Of a stretch of DNA of 57,875 bases, positions 32,538 to 41,911 are shown piece by piece. Source of the DNA: a virus. The stretch's first letter is position 1. Each line of letters starts with the position of its first letter. The DNA lies in IMG/VR virus record IMGVR_UViG_3300008459_000051, positions 1 to 57,875 of that record; one strand, 5' to 3'. Made by a program: the position numbers and the translations under genes. The notes under the pieces were generated by a model, which was given only the letters and a program-made list of their open reading frames with translations, ran no database searches and was not told where the DNA came from.

Positions 32538-33329
32538 TTAAGCCCGTTTGACCATCTGCCCTGTGATCGACAGCGATATGTCCGAGCTATTCAAGGCGAC
32601 TCCCAGAATCTGAAAAGCTGCTGGGAGGGTTATGCCCGCAGGGTCGGTTACAGGCAAGCCAGCGTCACCAACAAACACGGGAGCGCCTGGAATCAAGCCG
32701 GTTGCAGCACTTGCCACGATACCGCCAGTGCGAACTCGCACGGTCCCGTTGTTGTAGGCCAGCACGATGCCGAGCGCAGGCATGCGAGAAGAGTCCTGCG
32801 GAGTGGCCTTCACAGCCTTTCCGTTGGGCAGGACATGCACAAGCATCCGAGGAGTCAGCACCTCATCCGTGGCAAAGGTCTGCTCTGTATCGGTAGCAGA
32901 AGCGCCACCGCCATCTCCGATAGAGAACACCTCGGCCTGCTGCGCGAGGTCGATGACCTCCTGCTCGATCAGGATGGTCTGCTGGGTAGGGTGCTTGACT
33001 GTGCCGGCCACATCTAGGGGCTGCGCCAAGTACCCTCTAGCTCCCATGCACTCTGACGGGGACACAGGAGCGGCTGCGCTGCTCCACTCCATCTCGACGG
33101 AGACTTGCCGGCTGGAGGCTGACAGCAGCCCCGTGACGATGTAGCGACTGACGGTCCCTGGGGCGCTAGGGCTTAGTCTATGGTCGAGGAAGATCACATC
33201 TCCCCGAGCCACCATCCAGCCGTCGTTGGCCTCCAATGGATCATCCACGCTGGCCGTGACCGTCCATTCCCCGCTTGCAACGGGGGTCACCGCTGTTGGC
33301 ACAAAACCGAGGATCACGGGCCGGTCCAT
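32538..33329 (-). CDS. Fibre-cluster structural protein, 263 aa
   Basis: The N-terminal 110 residues are beta-rich (SGEWTVTASVDDPLEANDGW; RYIVTGLLSASSRQVSVEM). The C-terminal 100 residues hold a small beta module, including LVHVLPNGKAVKATPQDSSR, VRVRTGGIVASAATGL, then PGAPVFVGDAGLPVTDP. It resembles a module in the 801-residue fibre and the 630-residue fibre. It has no coiled coil or repeat array. Probably a short appendage or adaptor. Confidence 0.6.
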   Translation of the reverse strand: MDRPVILGFVPTAVTPVASGEWTVTASVDDPLEANDGWMVARGDVIFLDHRLSPSAPGTVSRYIVTGLLSASSRQVSVEMEWSSAAAPVSPSECMGARGYLAQPLDVAGTVKHPTQQTILIEQEVIDLAQQAEVFSIGDGGGASATDTEQTFATDEVLTPRMLVHVLPNGKAVKATPQDSSRMPALGIVLAYNNGTVRVRTGGIVASAATGLIPGAPVFVGDAGLPVTDPAGITLPAAFQILGVALNSSDISLSITGQMVKRA

Positions 33330-33342
33330 CGACTGCTCCTGC

Positions 33343-34257
33343 CTAGAACTGCACCATCAGCGATTGCGCCTTGTTGAACCGGCGGTCACTTACTGAATTT
33401 GATTCTGCCGAGAAAAATCCGGTCGCCACGATGCGGATCTTCGGGTACGTCGCCGCCGGGTCCAGCTGCCCAACCACGCCGTAGGTCGTTGGAACGGCTC
33501 CAGCAGCATCTGCGACGGACACCGTGACCGTATCCGTAGGCGAGTTTGTAGGCGGAAACTGCAAGACGCTGGGCCGCACAAATTGGTGGGCATGTTTGGC
33601 CCCTTGTGGGTTATCCATCGTCAGGACAATCCGAGGCTGAGTTTCACGCTTGGTGTAGGTAAAGAGCGTGATGGACTGAACGGCTACACCCGCAGGGTTG
33701 GACAGATTCACTGCGAATGTCCCCAGCGAGCCCTCAACTGACGATGCTGCCTTGACAGCAGCGAGTTGGTCGATCTGAGCAACAGAGCCCGCATTGGCCT
33801 GCACCGTGACGTACCAGATCCCCGTTGAGACATCTCCAAGCTCAAAGTACCGCTCCCCTGTGTACCGCTTGGGGATGGCATCAATGAGTGCGCGAAGAGT
33901 CAGGTCCGTTACATCGACATAGCCCTTGGTAGCCGCATCCGTATCAACCGTCGGAGGGGCGATGCGGCGAATGCGAACGCCATTCACCTCAAGATCTGCG
34001 GTGGAGCGGGCTAGAGCCTGCCCGATCTTGCGCGCAGCGGCGGTCTTGGTGTTATTCCCAGGGCGTGCGCCATCTGAGACTTGGGTGACGGTAAAGATGT
34101 TGGTGAGCGGATTGACCTTTTGATTGTCAAAAAGCGCAGCCACTACATCGTTAGCCGACTCATCAATGACCACGCCTTCACCGGCAGACAATGTGCCGGT
34201 GTAAGGCAGTGGTAGTGTGGCTGGTGCCTGTGAGTTATTGCGAATGAGCGTCTTCAA
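33343..34257 (-). CDS. Short fibre/adaptor with shared N-terminal docking domain, 304 aa
   Basis: A TTG start with GAGG six bases upstream. The first 65 residues (MKTLIRNNSQAPATLPLPYT, EGVVIDESANDVVAALF) match the N-terminus of the 1617-residue fibre gene just upstream, in the same order of motifs. DAATKGYVDVTDL follows, a common fibre hinge. The rest is a jelly-roll-like domain (YFELGDVSTGIWYVTVQANA) suited to receptor binding or trimer capping. It likely competes with or joins the long fibre at the same attachment site. Confidence 0.7.
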   Translation of the reverse strand: MKTLIRNNSQAPATLPLPYTGTLSAGEGVVIDESANDVVAALFDNQKVNPLTNIFTVTQVSDGARPGNNTKTAAARKIGQALARSTADLEVNGVRIRRIAPPTVDTDAATKGYVDVTDLTLRALIDAIPKRYTGERYFELGDVSTGIWYVTVQANAGSVAQIDQLAAVKAASSVEGSLGTFAVNLSNPAGVAVQSITLFTYTKRETQPRIVLTMDNPQGAKHAHQFVRPSVLQFPPTNSPTDTVTVSVADAAGAVPTTYGVVGQLDPAATYPKIRIVATGFFSAESNSVSDRRFNKAQSLMVQF

Positions 34258-34331
34258 GCGCGCCTCTTAGTGCTAGGCACGCCACGGTGTGCGGACGCAC
34301 CGTGCCCAGCCGCTACATATTCTCACCCGCC

Positions 34332-37300
34332 TTATGCCACGGAGCCGCTAAGGGTCCAATAGATGTCGGCCAGAGTGGCATCCTGCGATGCCGGTGCAAC
34401 CACCGTCAGAATGTCCCCTATCGACACGCTGGCGTTTGCCACGGCGCTGATCGTCGCCACCGTACCGGATGCCGCGAAGGTTGCGGTCAGCACCTGACCG
34501 ACGTTGCGGTAGACCGTGAACACTGAGGAACCAGTTGCCGCCGTGTTCGCCGTGAAGACGTGAGCGGTGCTGGTCGCGGACAGAGTGAATGCCCGAGTCG
34601 CCTTGAAGTAGAACACCGTGGCGCCTGCATCCGGCTTTGCTGCCACCATGCCAGCCACATCGTAGGGGATGGCAGCGCGAGGAGAGCTGGCCCAAGTCGT
34701 TCCGTTGCTGGTCAGGATGTTGCCGGCGGTGCTGGGAGCAACCGTCTGAACTGCGCTGGTTGCGTTGCCGAGCAGAACTGCGTTTGCGGTCAGGCTGGTG
34801 GCGCCCGTGCCGCCGTTGCCAACCGCCACCGTGCCCGTCAGCGAGATATTGGGGCTGGCGCCCCCGGAAGATGCCAAGGGCGCAGATGCAGTCACCGCTT
34901 GAATAACACCGGAACCACCAACCGCGCGCTCGACCCAAAATCCGCCCGTGTACACAAGGTCAATCGACTGCCACTGGCTCAGGGGGCGCTGCGTGACACC
35001 GCCGAGCTGAACCTTAGAGCCAACCAGCGTGCCATCATCTTGCAGCGTAACAATGTTAGCTGATTCGTTGACGATGGTAAGGCGCGTGCCGTCCGACAGA
35101 CCGGCAATAGCAATGGTCGGCGTGGAAGTCAGAACAGTCGTGCCTGCCGGCGACGAAGTGATCCGAATAACCGGCGTCGTTGCCGTAAAGGCATACGAGA
35201 CACCGGTAACGGTAACTGCCGTAGCCGTGCCGACGTCGCGGCCCGCAATAGTCACATCGCTGCTGGCTGCGCCGATAGACGTTGACCAGGCAGGCGCGGA
35301 CGTGCCACCAGCACTACGAAGGATCTGGCCAGCGGTGCCGTTGGCAAGCAGCGCATAAGTGCCGCTGGAGGTGCCATAAAACACCTGCCCACCAGTGGGC
35401 GTCGTGCTGCTGCCCGTACCGCCATTTGCAATCGGCAGAATACCGCTGACGTAGTTGGAGCCGCCCGCCAGATTGACTGCGCCATAGGAAAGAGCGCCGG
35501 CGCCCGAAACGTACAGCGTGTTGCCCGTGGTCAGCGCGCCGCCAGCCGGAACCGTCGATCCGTTGATCTTGCTCACAGTGGGGTTGGGGAAGTTGCCGCT
35601 CAGGTCACCGCTGGCCGCTCCAGTAGGAACTGCCGTATTGGTGCCCCACTCAGGAGCGCCACTTGAGCCAACCTTCAGAACCTGATCAAGCGTGCCTGCT
35701 GCCGTGAAGACATACTTGCTGCCGTCTCCATAAGCCACGCCATTGGCCGTCGGAACCGCAGTCCCGTTGGTGCCGCCGTTGGCAATAGGCAGCAGCTGCG
35801 TCCAAACAGGCGCGCCCACTCCGCCGCTGGTCAGGATGTAGCCCGAGGTACCTGCTGCCGAGAAGGCATAAGCCGTTCCCGTGCCGTAGGCCACCGCGCC
35901 AGCCGTGGGGGTTGCCGTGGCATTGGTGCCGCCGTTAGCGATGGGCAGCGAGCCACTGACATCCGAGCCGAGTGCGACAGCCCCGAAGGTCGGAGCGCCC
36001 GAGGCGTTGCCGTGCAGCACCGTCGAGCTAGTGCCAAGCGATCCCAGCGTAGAGGGGGCGCTTCCAGCACCGCCTCCCAGCATCAGAGCATTAGCCGTCA
36101 GCGCCGCCGACGATGCCATGGTGCTGCTGCTGTTGAAGTAGGGCAGCCCGCCAGAGGTGCCGCTGCTCAGTCCAGTACCGCCGTTGCCAACAGGAAGCTG
36201 CCCGCTGACATCCGACCCAAGTGCAACCGCTCCGAAGGAGGGGGTCGCGCCACCATGCAGAACAGTTGAGGTGGTGCCGCCTGCCAGCTTGCTGACTGCG
36301 ATGGCTGCGTTGGAGGCCACATCGGCATTGACGATCAGCGAGGCAGGAGCCTGCACCACGCCATCAACAACCTTCACCAAGCCCGTGCCGCCAGGAGCGC
36401 CAAGCGTGGTGTGAACATGCGACGGAGTGTTGCCGTTGAAGTAACCGGTAACCGTGCGAGCGCCAGCCGTGGTCCGCGTGATCTCCAAGCGGATCACGAT
36501 ACGGTCAGTTGCAGTCAGCACGGCCTGCTGGATGTAGACAGATGCCGTGAACAGCGCAGGGAATGCGCTGGCGGTGCTGATGTCCACATCATCCGAAGGC
36601 GACGAGGAAAGCTCCGACAGCGTGGTGCCGTCCCACTTGAACACGCGAGCGCGGAAGTAGGTGCTGTTGGGACCGCTGCTCATCATGTAGGCAGCGATGT
36701 CCCAGTTTCCAGGCGGGATGGTCGTCGCGCCGGGAAGGTTCAGATCAGTGACGAACTCGGCCAGCGTGGCGTAGCTGCTCTGGGGTGCAGTCACTGCGCC
36801 CGTATTGACCTGAGCACCCGTGTTGTAGGCCAGATCAAGCTGCTTGCCGCCCACTGCCGGCAGAGGCGCCGCACCAGCAGTCGTGTAGTTCATGTAGTAG
36901 GTGAGGCCGCCGCCTCCACCGCCGCCTCCACCGCCAGAGCTGATCGTGGCAGGCGCCCATGCGGAACCGGACCAAGCGTAGACCTGTCCCGCCGTAGGAG
37001 CGGTGGAGTCGACTGCGCGGCCTTGGATCTTGGCAACCGTAGCTGCTGCCGTGGTGCCCGAGACATCCCCGCCCATCGTCTGCGCGGCCTGATTGCCTGC
37101 CGGCAGAGTCCCGGTCACACCCGAACCCGCGAGGCTGAGTGCGCCGAATGCAGGGGTTCCTGCGCCCGCAGAGATCAGGGGCTGGCCCGAAGTGCCAACT
37201 GTCGTGTACGCCTGCGTGGTGCCGTTACCGTAAGCCACAGAGCCGGCAGGAGGCGTCGTAGCGATGCCCGTGCCGCCCTTGCCCACCGGCAGCGTACCGG

Positions 37301-39185
37301 TGACCTGAGCGCCCGAAAGCGTGAGAGCCGCAGCCGTCACGTTCTTGGAGGCATCAAGCTGGAGAGGCAGCGATGCCGTCAGCATCGGCAGGTTCACCGT
37401 GCCAAGCGTCTCGGTCAGCGGAGACAGCGTGACGGTGCCTGCAATCTTGGAGTTGGTAGTCGCCTGGAAGCTCAGGAAGTCATACACCACTGCCGCAGGC
37501 GCGATTCCGTTGATAGCGTAAACCGCTGCGGAAGTGTCAACTACCGTGAAAGTCGTGTACGTCAAGAACGCTGCCGCTCCTGCCGTGTTGTTGACAGTAA
37601 CGCCATGCGAGGTGTCCAGCGCACCGCTGTAGTTGGTCGTAATGCCTGAGTTAGAGGCAATCAGCTTGACGCCAGCCGATGCGCCCGTCGCATAGATGCC
37701 CGACCCTGCCGTTCGCGTATCGACCAAGCAGCGATCAATCCAGAGAGTCGCATCGTTGGCGACCACAACACCGTTTCCGGCGCTGCCGAGCGTAACGCCG
37801 CTGTTGTGCAGGAGCTGCGTATTGCCAAATCGAGCATCACCTCGATCAAGCTGCACGATGGCAGGGCCAGTCGTCTCGGTCGCCATGGTGCAGTCATTGG
37901 CAATAAGGCGCGGGCGCTGGACGTTAGTAGCATCACATGCGAAGGCGTTAGCCGTAGCCGCTGCGTTTATCGTGTAGAGATAGCAGTCATTGAAGATCAG
38001 CGAGTACAGCCCTGAGCCGGTTGCCTTGACTGCCGGCGCAGTGCTGCTGCTCTGAATGAACATCCCAGCGATGCCGACAAGGTGCGTGTACTTGGAGACC
38101 GCCGTAAACGGATTGACCGTAATCGCCCCAATGATCTTGGTGGCGAACATTTCGGCGCGGTGCCCCTGGCCTTGAATCAGGGTGTTGTAGCGCGTGAGCG
38201 TGATGTTGCCCGTGAACGAACCGGGGCCAACATCAATCATCACCATCTCGCCGCCCGTGTAGGCAAGCGCAGCCGTGTCATGGGCCTTCTGGATGGTGGC
38301 GTAAGGAGCAGAGATCGAGCCGTTGCCCGTGGTGTCGTTACCGTCGACAGCCACATAGTAGGTCTGGGCAACCTGCGTTGCCGCATCAACGAAGGCAGTC
38401 AGCCCGTTGCTGGCGATGTCAGTCAGCGCACCCGAGAGCTTGCTGGTGGCGATAGCCGCCGTCGCAGAGACCTCGGTGTCGGTGATGGCCGAGGCCGCGA
38501 TGGTCGGGTTGGGGTAGGTTCCCGCGAGCGAACCACCAGCCGATCCCGAGGGAATGCTGGAGGCGTCATCCCACTCAGGAAGCCCACCAGCACCAACAGT
38601 CAGAACCTGGCCAGCCGTGCCAGCGGCAGTTTCGGCATAGGCAGCGCCCGTGTCGTAGATCACCGCGCCAGCCGTAGCGGGCGCAGGATTCAACCGAACA
38701 TCATTACCTTCCGTGACCTTGCCAGAAGCATCTCCAAAGTCAACGGACAGCGTGCCGCTCAGGGTGATCGGACCACCCGTCAGACCCGTTCCCGAGTTGA
38801 CCTGCGTGACCGTACCAGATCCACCACCGCCGCCACCGCCATGGGTGTCGACGTAATACTTGGTGGCCACATCCTGAAGATCAATCGGATCAGCGGCGTT
38901 GATGATCCGCTGGCCGTTCATGTCAAGAGGGCCGCTCAGGCTTGCCAGAGCCTCCGCAATGGCCGATGCCGCCTCCGCACGGTCATGGCCATCGCTGGGC
39001 TGGGAGTCAGGAACCTGCGTGACGTTCACAAATCCCGACAGCTCTGGGATGATGCCAAGTGCCGCGATCACAACATGCGGCGGATCGTTCAGAACGACCG
39101 CATCACCAGGAGCCACGATGCCCGTATACGGCGGGGGCAGCGTGATGGGCGACTGGCAGTTATTGCGAAACAGGGACTTGGCCAT
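34332..39185 (-). CDS. Giant tail fibre, 1617 aa
   Basis: The N-terminus (MAKSLFRNNCQSPITLPPPY) is the shared docking domain; ATKYYVDTHGGGGGGGSG is the fibre hinge followed by a Gly linker. Residues about 270-600 form a pectate-lyase-like beta-helix opening with DGNDTTGNGSISAPYATIQK. The remainder is an array of modules with LPIANGGTNATATPTAGAVA and APSFGAVALGSDVSGQLP type motifs and a Gly9 linker near residue 765. It should be a trimeric long fibre, possibly with glycan-degrading or binding capacity in the beta-helix; catalytic residues could not be assigned. Confidence 0.82.
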   Translation of the reverse strand: MAKSLFRNNCQSPITLPPPYTGIVAPGDAVVLNDPPHVVIAALGIIPELSGFVNVTQVPDSQPSDGHDRAEAASAIAEALASLSGPLDMNGQRIINAADPIDLQDVATKYYVDTHGGGGGGGSGTVTQVNSGTGLTGGPITLSGTLSVDFGDASGKVTEGNDVRLNPAPATAGAVIYDTGAAYAETAAGTAGQVLTVGAGGLPEWDDASSIPSGSAGGSLAGTYPNPTIAASAITDTEVSATAAIATSKLSGALTDIASNGLTAFVDAATQVAQTYYVAVDGNDTTGNGSISAPYATIQKAHDTAALAYTGGEMVMIDVGPGSFTGNITLTRYNTLIQGQGHRAEMFATKIIGAITVNPFTAVSKYTHLVGIAGMFIQSSSTAPAVKATGSGLYSLIFNDCYLYTINAAATANAFACDATNVQRPRLIANDCTMATETTGPAIVQLDRGDARFGNTQLLHNSGVTLGSAGNGVVVANDATLWIDRCLVDTRTAGSGIYATGASAGVKLIASNSGITTNYSGALDTSHGVTVNNTAGAAAFLTYTTFTVVDTSAAVYAINGIAPAAVVYDFLSFQATTNSKIAGTVTLSPLTETLGTVNLPMLTASLPLQLDASKNVTAAALTLSGAQVTGTLPVGKGGTGIATTPPAGSVAYGNGTTQAYTTVGTSGQPLISAGAGTPAFGALSLAGSGVTGTLPAGNQAAQTMGGDVSGTTAAATVAKIQGRAVDSTAPTAGQVYAWSGSAWAPATISSGGGGGGGGGGLTYYMNYTTAGAAPLPAVGGKQLDLAYNTGAQVNTGAVTAPQSSYATLAEFVTDLNLPGATTIPPGNWDIAAYMMSSGPNSTYFRARVFKWDGTTLSELSSSPSDDVDISTASAFPALFTASVYIQQAVLTATDRIVIRLEITRTTAGARTVTGYFNGNTPSHVHTTLGAPGGTGLVKVVDGVVQAPASLIVNADVASNAAIAVSKLAGGTTSTVLHGGATPSFGAVALGSDVSGQLPVGNGGTGLSSGTSGGLPYFNSSSTMASSAALTANALMLGGGAGSAPSTLGSLGTSSTVLHGNASGAPTFGAVALGSDVSGSLPIANGGTNATATPTAGAVAYGTGTAYAFSAAGTSGYILTSGGVGAPVWTQLLPIANGGTNGTAVPTANGVAYGDGSKYVFTAAGTLDQVLKVGSSGAPEWGTNTAVPTGAASGDLSGNFPNPTVSKINGSTVPAGGALTTGNTLYVSGAGALSYGAVNLAGGSNYVSGILPIANGGTGSSTTPTGGQVFYGTSSGTYALLANGTAGQILRSAGGTSAPAWSTSIGAASSDVTIAGRDVGTATAVTVTGVSYAFTATTPVIRITSSPAGTTVLTSTPTIAIAGLSDGTRLTIVNESANIVTLQDDGTLVGSKVQLGGVTQRPLSQWQSIDLVYTGGFWVERAVGGSGVIQAVTASAPLASSGGASPNISLTGTVAVGNGGTGATSLTANAVLLGNATSAVQTVAPSTAGNILTSNGTTWASSPRAAIPYDVAGMVAAKPDAGATVFYFKATRAFTLSATSTAHVFTANTAATGSSVFTVYRNVGQVLTATFAASGTVATISAVANASVSIGDILTVVAPASQDATLADIYWTLSGSVA

Positions 39186-39229
39186 CGTAGTGAGCCTCTA
39201 GAATCAGCGGAGGATTGATACAGTCGAGA

Positions 39230-41179
39230 TTAGGCAGCCGTCACAGTCACGGTCGGGCCAACCTCGGCCTGGAGGACGATGTCATCTGCCGTGGCGAGCA
39301 TGCGGACCTTGACGATGACCACATAGATACCCTGAGCGTTCAGTTCCGGGGTATTCCCGCTCCGGGTGTCGATGCTGTAATCCTCGATGCGCTGGGCCGA
39401 AGGGTTGGTCGAGGAAAGCAGCGTCTCAAGGTACGCCACCGTCTCCGCATCAATGGAGTCCTTCAGCTGGCTCGACAGGGGCAGCTTGCTGAACTTCTCG
39501 TAGATCGCTGCCAGAGAGTCCTGCACCTCATCAGCCATCCGGCGGCGGTTAATGTTCCGCTGACCAGTGGTGGTCGAGGAGGTGATGCCCGACTGGAACA
39601 CCTTGCCTGCGGTACGGTCAAAGCGGATTGCCGCCACGCCGTACTGCTTGAACAGGATGTAGTCGGTCATCGTGAAGGCAGGCAGGTTGCCACGCTGGAA
39701 GTCCAGCACTCGCGCAAGGCAGGACGGGACCGGATCAGCTGCCTGACCGGGGTTCCGCTCGGCAGCCAGGTTCGACAGGATCGACGCCATGAAGATGTCG
39801 GCGCGCTGATCGATGATGCCGTCGGTGGTGTACCCGCCAGTGGCCGTCTTGATGCTGATGTTCTGCGCCTCATTCAGCTGGGTGCGAACTGCCGGCCAGC
39901 AGTAGATCACGCGCTCGTCGCGGGTTGCGCCGACGCCGGGAGCCGCATCACCCAGAATGGTGGGCTCCGAAACGGTGGTGACTGCGGGAGCAATCACTGC
40001 CATGCGGCCCCGGCCCTGTGCGGAGGCCGACAGGACGTGCTGCTTGAGGTAGCCACGGATCGCGGTCGAGGTGCGGGCTGCAACCATCACCGAGACATCG
40101 CGCATCGGAGCCGCGTCAGCCAGCATGGCGTCAATCGCCGTGGCGTACAGCGTCTCAATGCTGCCCGAGGTGACTGCGTTGGGCGCCTGCACTGCGCTGT
40201 AGCTCAGGCCGCTGGTCGGGTTGAATGCCATGTGAAGCCCGCTCAGAGGGCTCCATGCGGTAGCGGTGCCTGCGGCAGCTGCAACCAGCGGGGCAAACGG
40301 GGCAGTGCCCGAGGCGATAGCCTGCACAAGGTTCCGAGCCGGGATCAGGTAGCCTGCATCCTGCGAGAACGTGTGCGCTGCGCCCGTGTCGAAGGCGGCT
40401 GCCGGATGAATGCGCCAAGGCAGGCTGGAGGTAGAGGTCCAAGAGAGCGCCGAGCCGTCCAGAGCCTCAACGTCAATTGAAGTGGGCGAGCTAACTGCCA
40501 CAATGCGATAGGTGCCGGGGCTGCCCGAGCCGCCGATGGTGCCGAGAACAAGGGCATCGCCAACCTGAACGCCGCGATTGACGAAGTCGCCCGTGGCGCT
40601 CGTAAAGGTGCCGGTCGTGGTGGCGTAAACGCCATGCGATCCGTCGGTTCCGAAGGCGATCTGGCCTGCTGCTGTGAAAGTGGCAGCAGCCGCCAGCTTC
40701 ACGCGATCCGTGCCGCTCTTGAACTCGGTGCCGGCTGCAACCGTAGCTGCCTGCATCGGAACGATGGGCATAGCTGCTGCGGTGTTGGTGGGCAGCTCAC
40801 GATAGAGCCGCACGCCCTTGGATGACGCGAGGTTGATCGGGCAGACAATAAGGCGGCTGAAGGGCTTGCCGGCAATCATGGCGTAGCCGTTGCCGTCATC
40901 GCCTCCGAAGTCGCCCAAAGTGGCGTCAAAGCTGCCGACCTTGTTCACCATGTCGGTCGAGGAGATGATCTCCACCGGCTGGCACTTGGTGGTCACGTTG
41001 CCTGAGCCGTCAACGGACACGGCATAGGTCATGTCCGAGAACTCACCCACAACGCCAACAACGCCCGTACTGACACCTTCAATGGGGCCGGGGGTCGGCA
41101 GGTCAACAATGACCACGCCTTCGATCTGCGAGATAACAGCCGCGCTGGGCTGGCTGGTGAAGCGGCGAACAAATGCCAT
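39230..41179 (-). CDS. Tail sheath protein, 649 aa
   Basis: The N-terminus (VVIVDLPTPGPIEGVSTG, VVGVVGEFSD) and the C-terminal block (DYILFKQYGVAAIRFDRTAG, RRMADEVQDSLAAIYEKFSK, then LETLLSSTNPSAQRIEDYSI and VKVRMLATADDIVLQAEVG) match phage contractile sheath proteins. The middle insertion domain is Ala-rich and beta-structured. Sheath subunits wrap the tail tube and contract on infection. This defines the phage as a myovirus. The gene follows the tail-terminator-like gene. Confidence 0.93.
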   Translation of the reverse strand: MAFVRRFTSQPSAAVISQIEGVVIVDLPTPGPIEGVSTGVVGVVGEFSDMTYAVSVDGSGNVTTKCQPVEIISSTDMVNKVGSFDATLGDFGGDDGNGYAMIAGKPFSRLIVCPINLASSKGVRLYRELPTNTAAAMPIVPMQAATVAAGTEFKSGTDRVKLAAAATFTAAGQIAFGTDGSHGVYATTTGTFTSATGDFVNRGVQVGDALVLGTIGGSGSPGTYRIVAVSSPTSIDVEALDGSALSWTSTSSLPWRIHPAAAFDTGAAHTFSQDAGYLIPARNLVQAIASGTAPFAPLVAAAAGTATAWSPLSGLHMAFNPTSGLSYSAVQAPNAVTSGSIETLYATAIDAMLADAAPMRDVSVMVAARTSTAIRGYLKQHVLSASAQGRGRMAVIAPAVTTVSEPTILGDAAPGVGATRDERVIYCWPAVRTQLNEAQNISIKTATGGYTTDGIIDQRADIFMASILSNLAAERNPGQAADPVPSCLARVLDFQRGNLPAFTMTDYILFKQYGVAAIRFDRTAGKVFQSGITSSTTTGQRNINRRRMADEVQDSLAAIYEKFSKLPLSSQLKDSIDAETVAYLETLLSSTNPSAQRIEDYSIDTRSGNTPELNAQGIYVVIVKVRMLATADDIVLQAEVGPTVTVTAA

Positions 41180-41191
41180 GGCGAAAGCCTC

Positions 41192-41911
41192 CTAGATGCT
41201 GGAAGGGATTACCACGTCTTGACCGATTGCGTCTAACCGGACGCGAGGGTAAGCCGTGGGGAACGAAAGAGTGCGGTAGGCCGTGATGGTTCCCCGCACA
41301 GTAAAGAGTGCGCGGCGGTACTTCGCCATCGCATCATCGCTGCTGTCAACATACTGGCTGCCCATCAACTCGTAGACTGCCGTAGCCGAGTGATAGAAGG
41401 GCAGAATCAGGCGCATCCCGTACATCCACTCGACGGGATTGAGCGCCTCCTCGACCATGGCCACGAGGTAGGAACGCTCCTTGGGGTCAGTGGCCCAGAC
41501 TTCCAGCGTCAGCTCCTGGCTGAACTCCGAGAAGGCCACCAGTCGCAAATCGTTGTCCAGCGTCTTGACGATAGACGGGACAAGGCTCCGGTCGTAGATG
41601 CCCGCATTCGCCCCAACGGCTGCGGCAGGGTAGGTGACCTGATTCTCAGGCTCTGCCCATGTCGTGTACGTCGTGAGCTGGAGCTTCCTGCCGCCGATCT
41701 CAATGCTCTGCTGGCCAATGTACTCAGCCAGCCCTCGAGCCATGGCGGTGTGCGTATCCGTCTCGCGGTAGCCCGTCAGCTGGTTGGCCGTATTCGGGTC
41801 ACGCACCAGCGTCGAGAGCGGGCGCGCCCCTGGCTTCAGCTGCACGCTATTGCGCGGAGGCTGAAGCGGGGCAGGAGCGGCAGCACCGCATGTCGGGCAG
41901 CATACGCTCAT
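41192..41911 (-). CDS. Neck/tail completion protein, tail terminator candidate, 239 aa
   Basis: The N-terminus MSVCCPTCG carries a possible zinc knuckle (CCPTCG). The core shows alternating strands and helices typical of tail-terminator/completion proteins (RGLAEYIGQQSIEIGGRKL; SEFSQELTLEVWATDPKERS; YLVAMVEEALNPVEWMYGM). It lies between the gp10-like gene and the sheath gene, where tail terminators are normally found. It overlaps the previous gene by four bases. Confidence 0.7.
   Translation of the reverse strand: MSVCCPTCGAAAPAPLQPPRNSVQLKPGARPLSTLVRDPNTANQLTGYRETDTHTAMARGLAEYIGQQSIEIGGRKLQLTTYTTWAEPENQVTYPAAAVGANAGIYDRSLVPSIVKTLDNDLRLVAFSEFSQELTLEVWATDPKERSYLVAMVEEALNPVEWMYGMRLILPFYHSATAVYELMGSQYVDSSDDAMAKYRRALFTVRGTITAYRTLSFPTAYPRVRLDAIGQDVVIPSSI

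Noticed and set aside
36411-40480. Long plus-strand frames opposite the giant fibre and sheath genes
   Set aside because: Low-complexity Arg/Gly/Ala translations opposite repetitive or highly structured genes, with no start signals.
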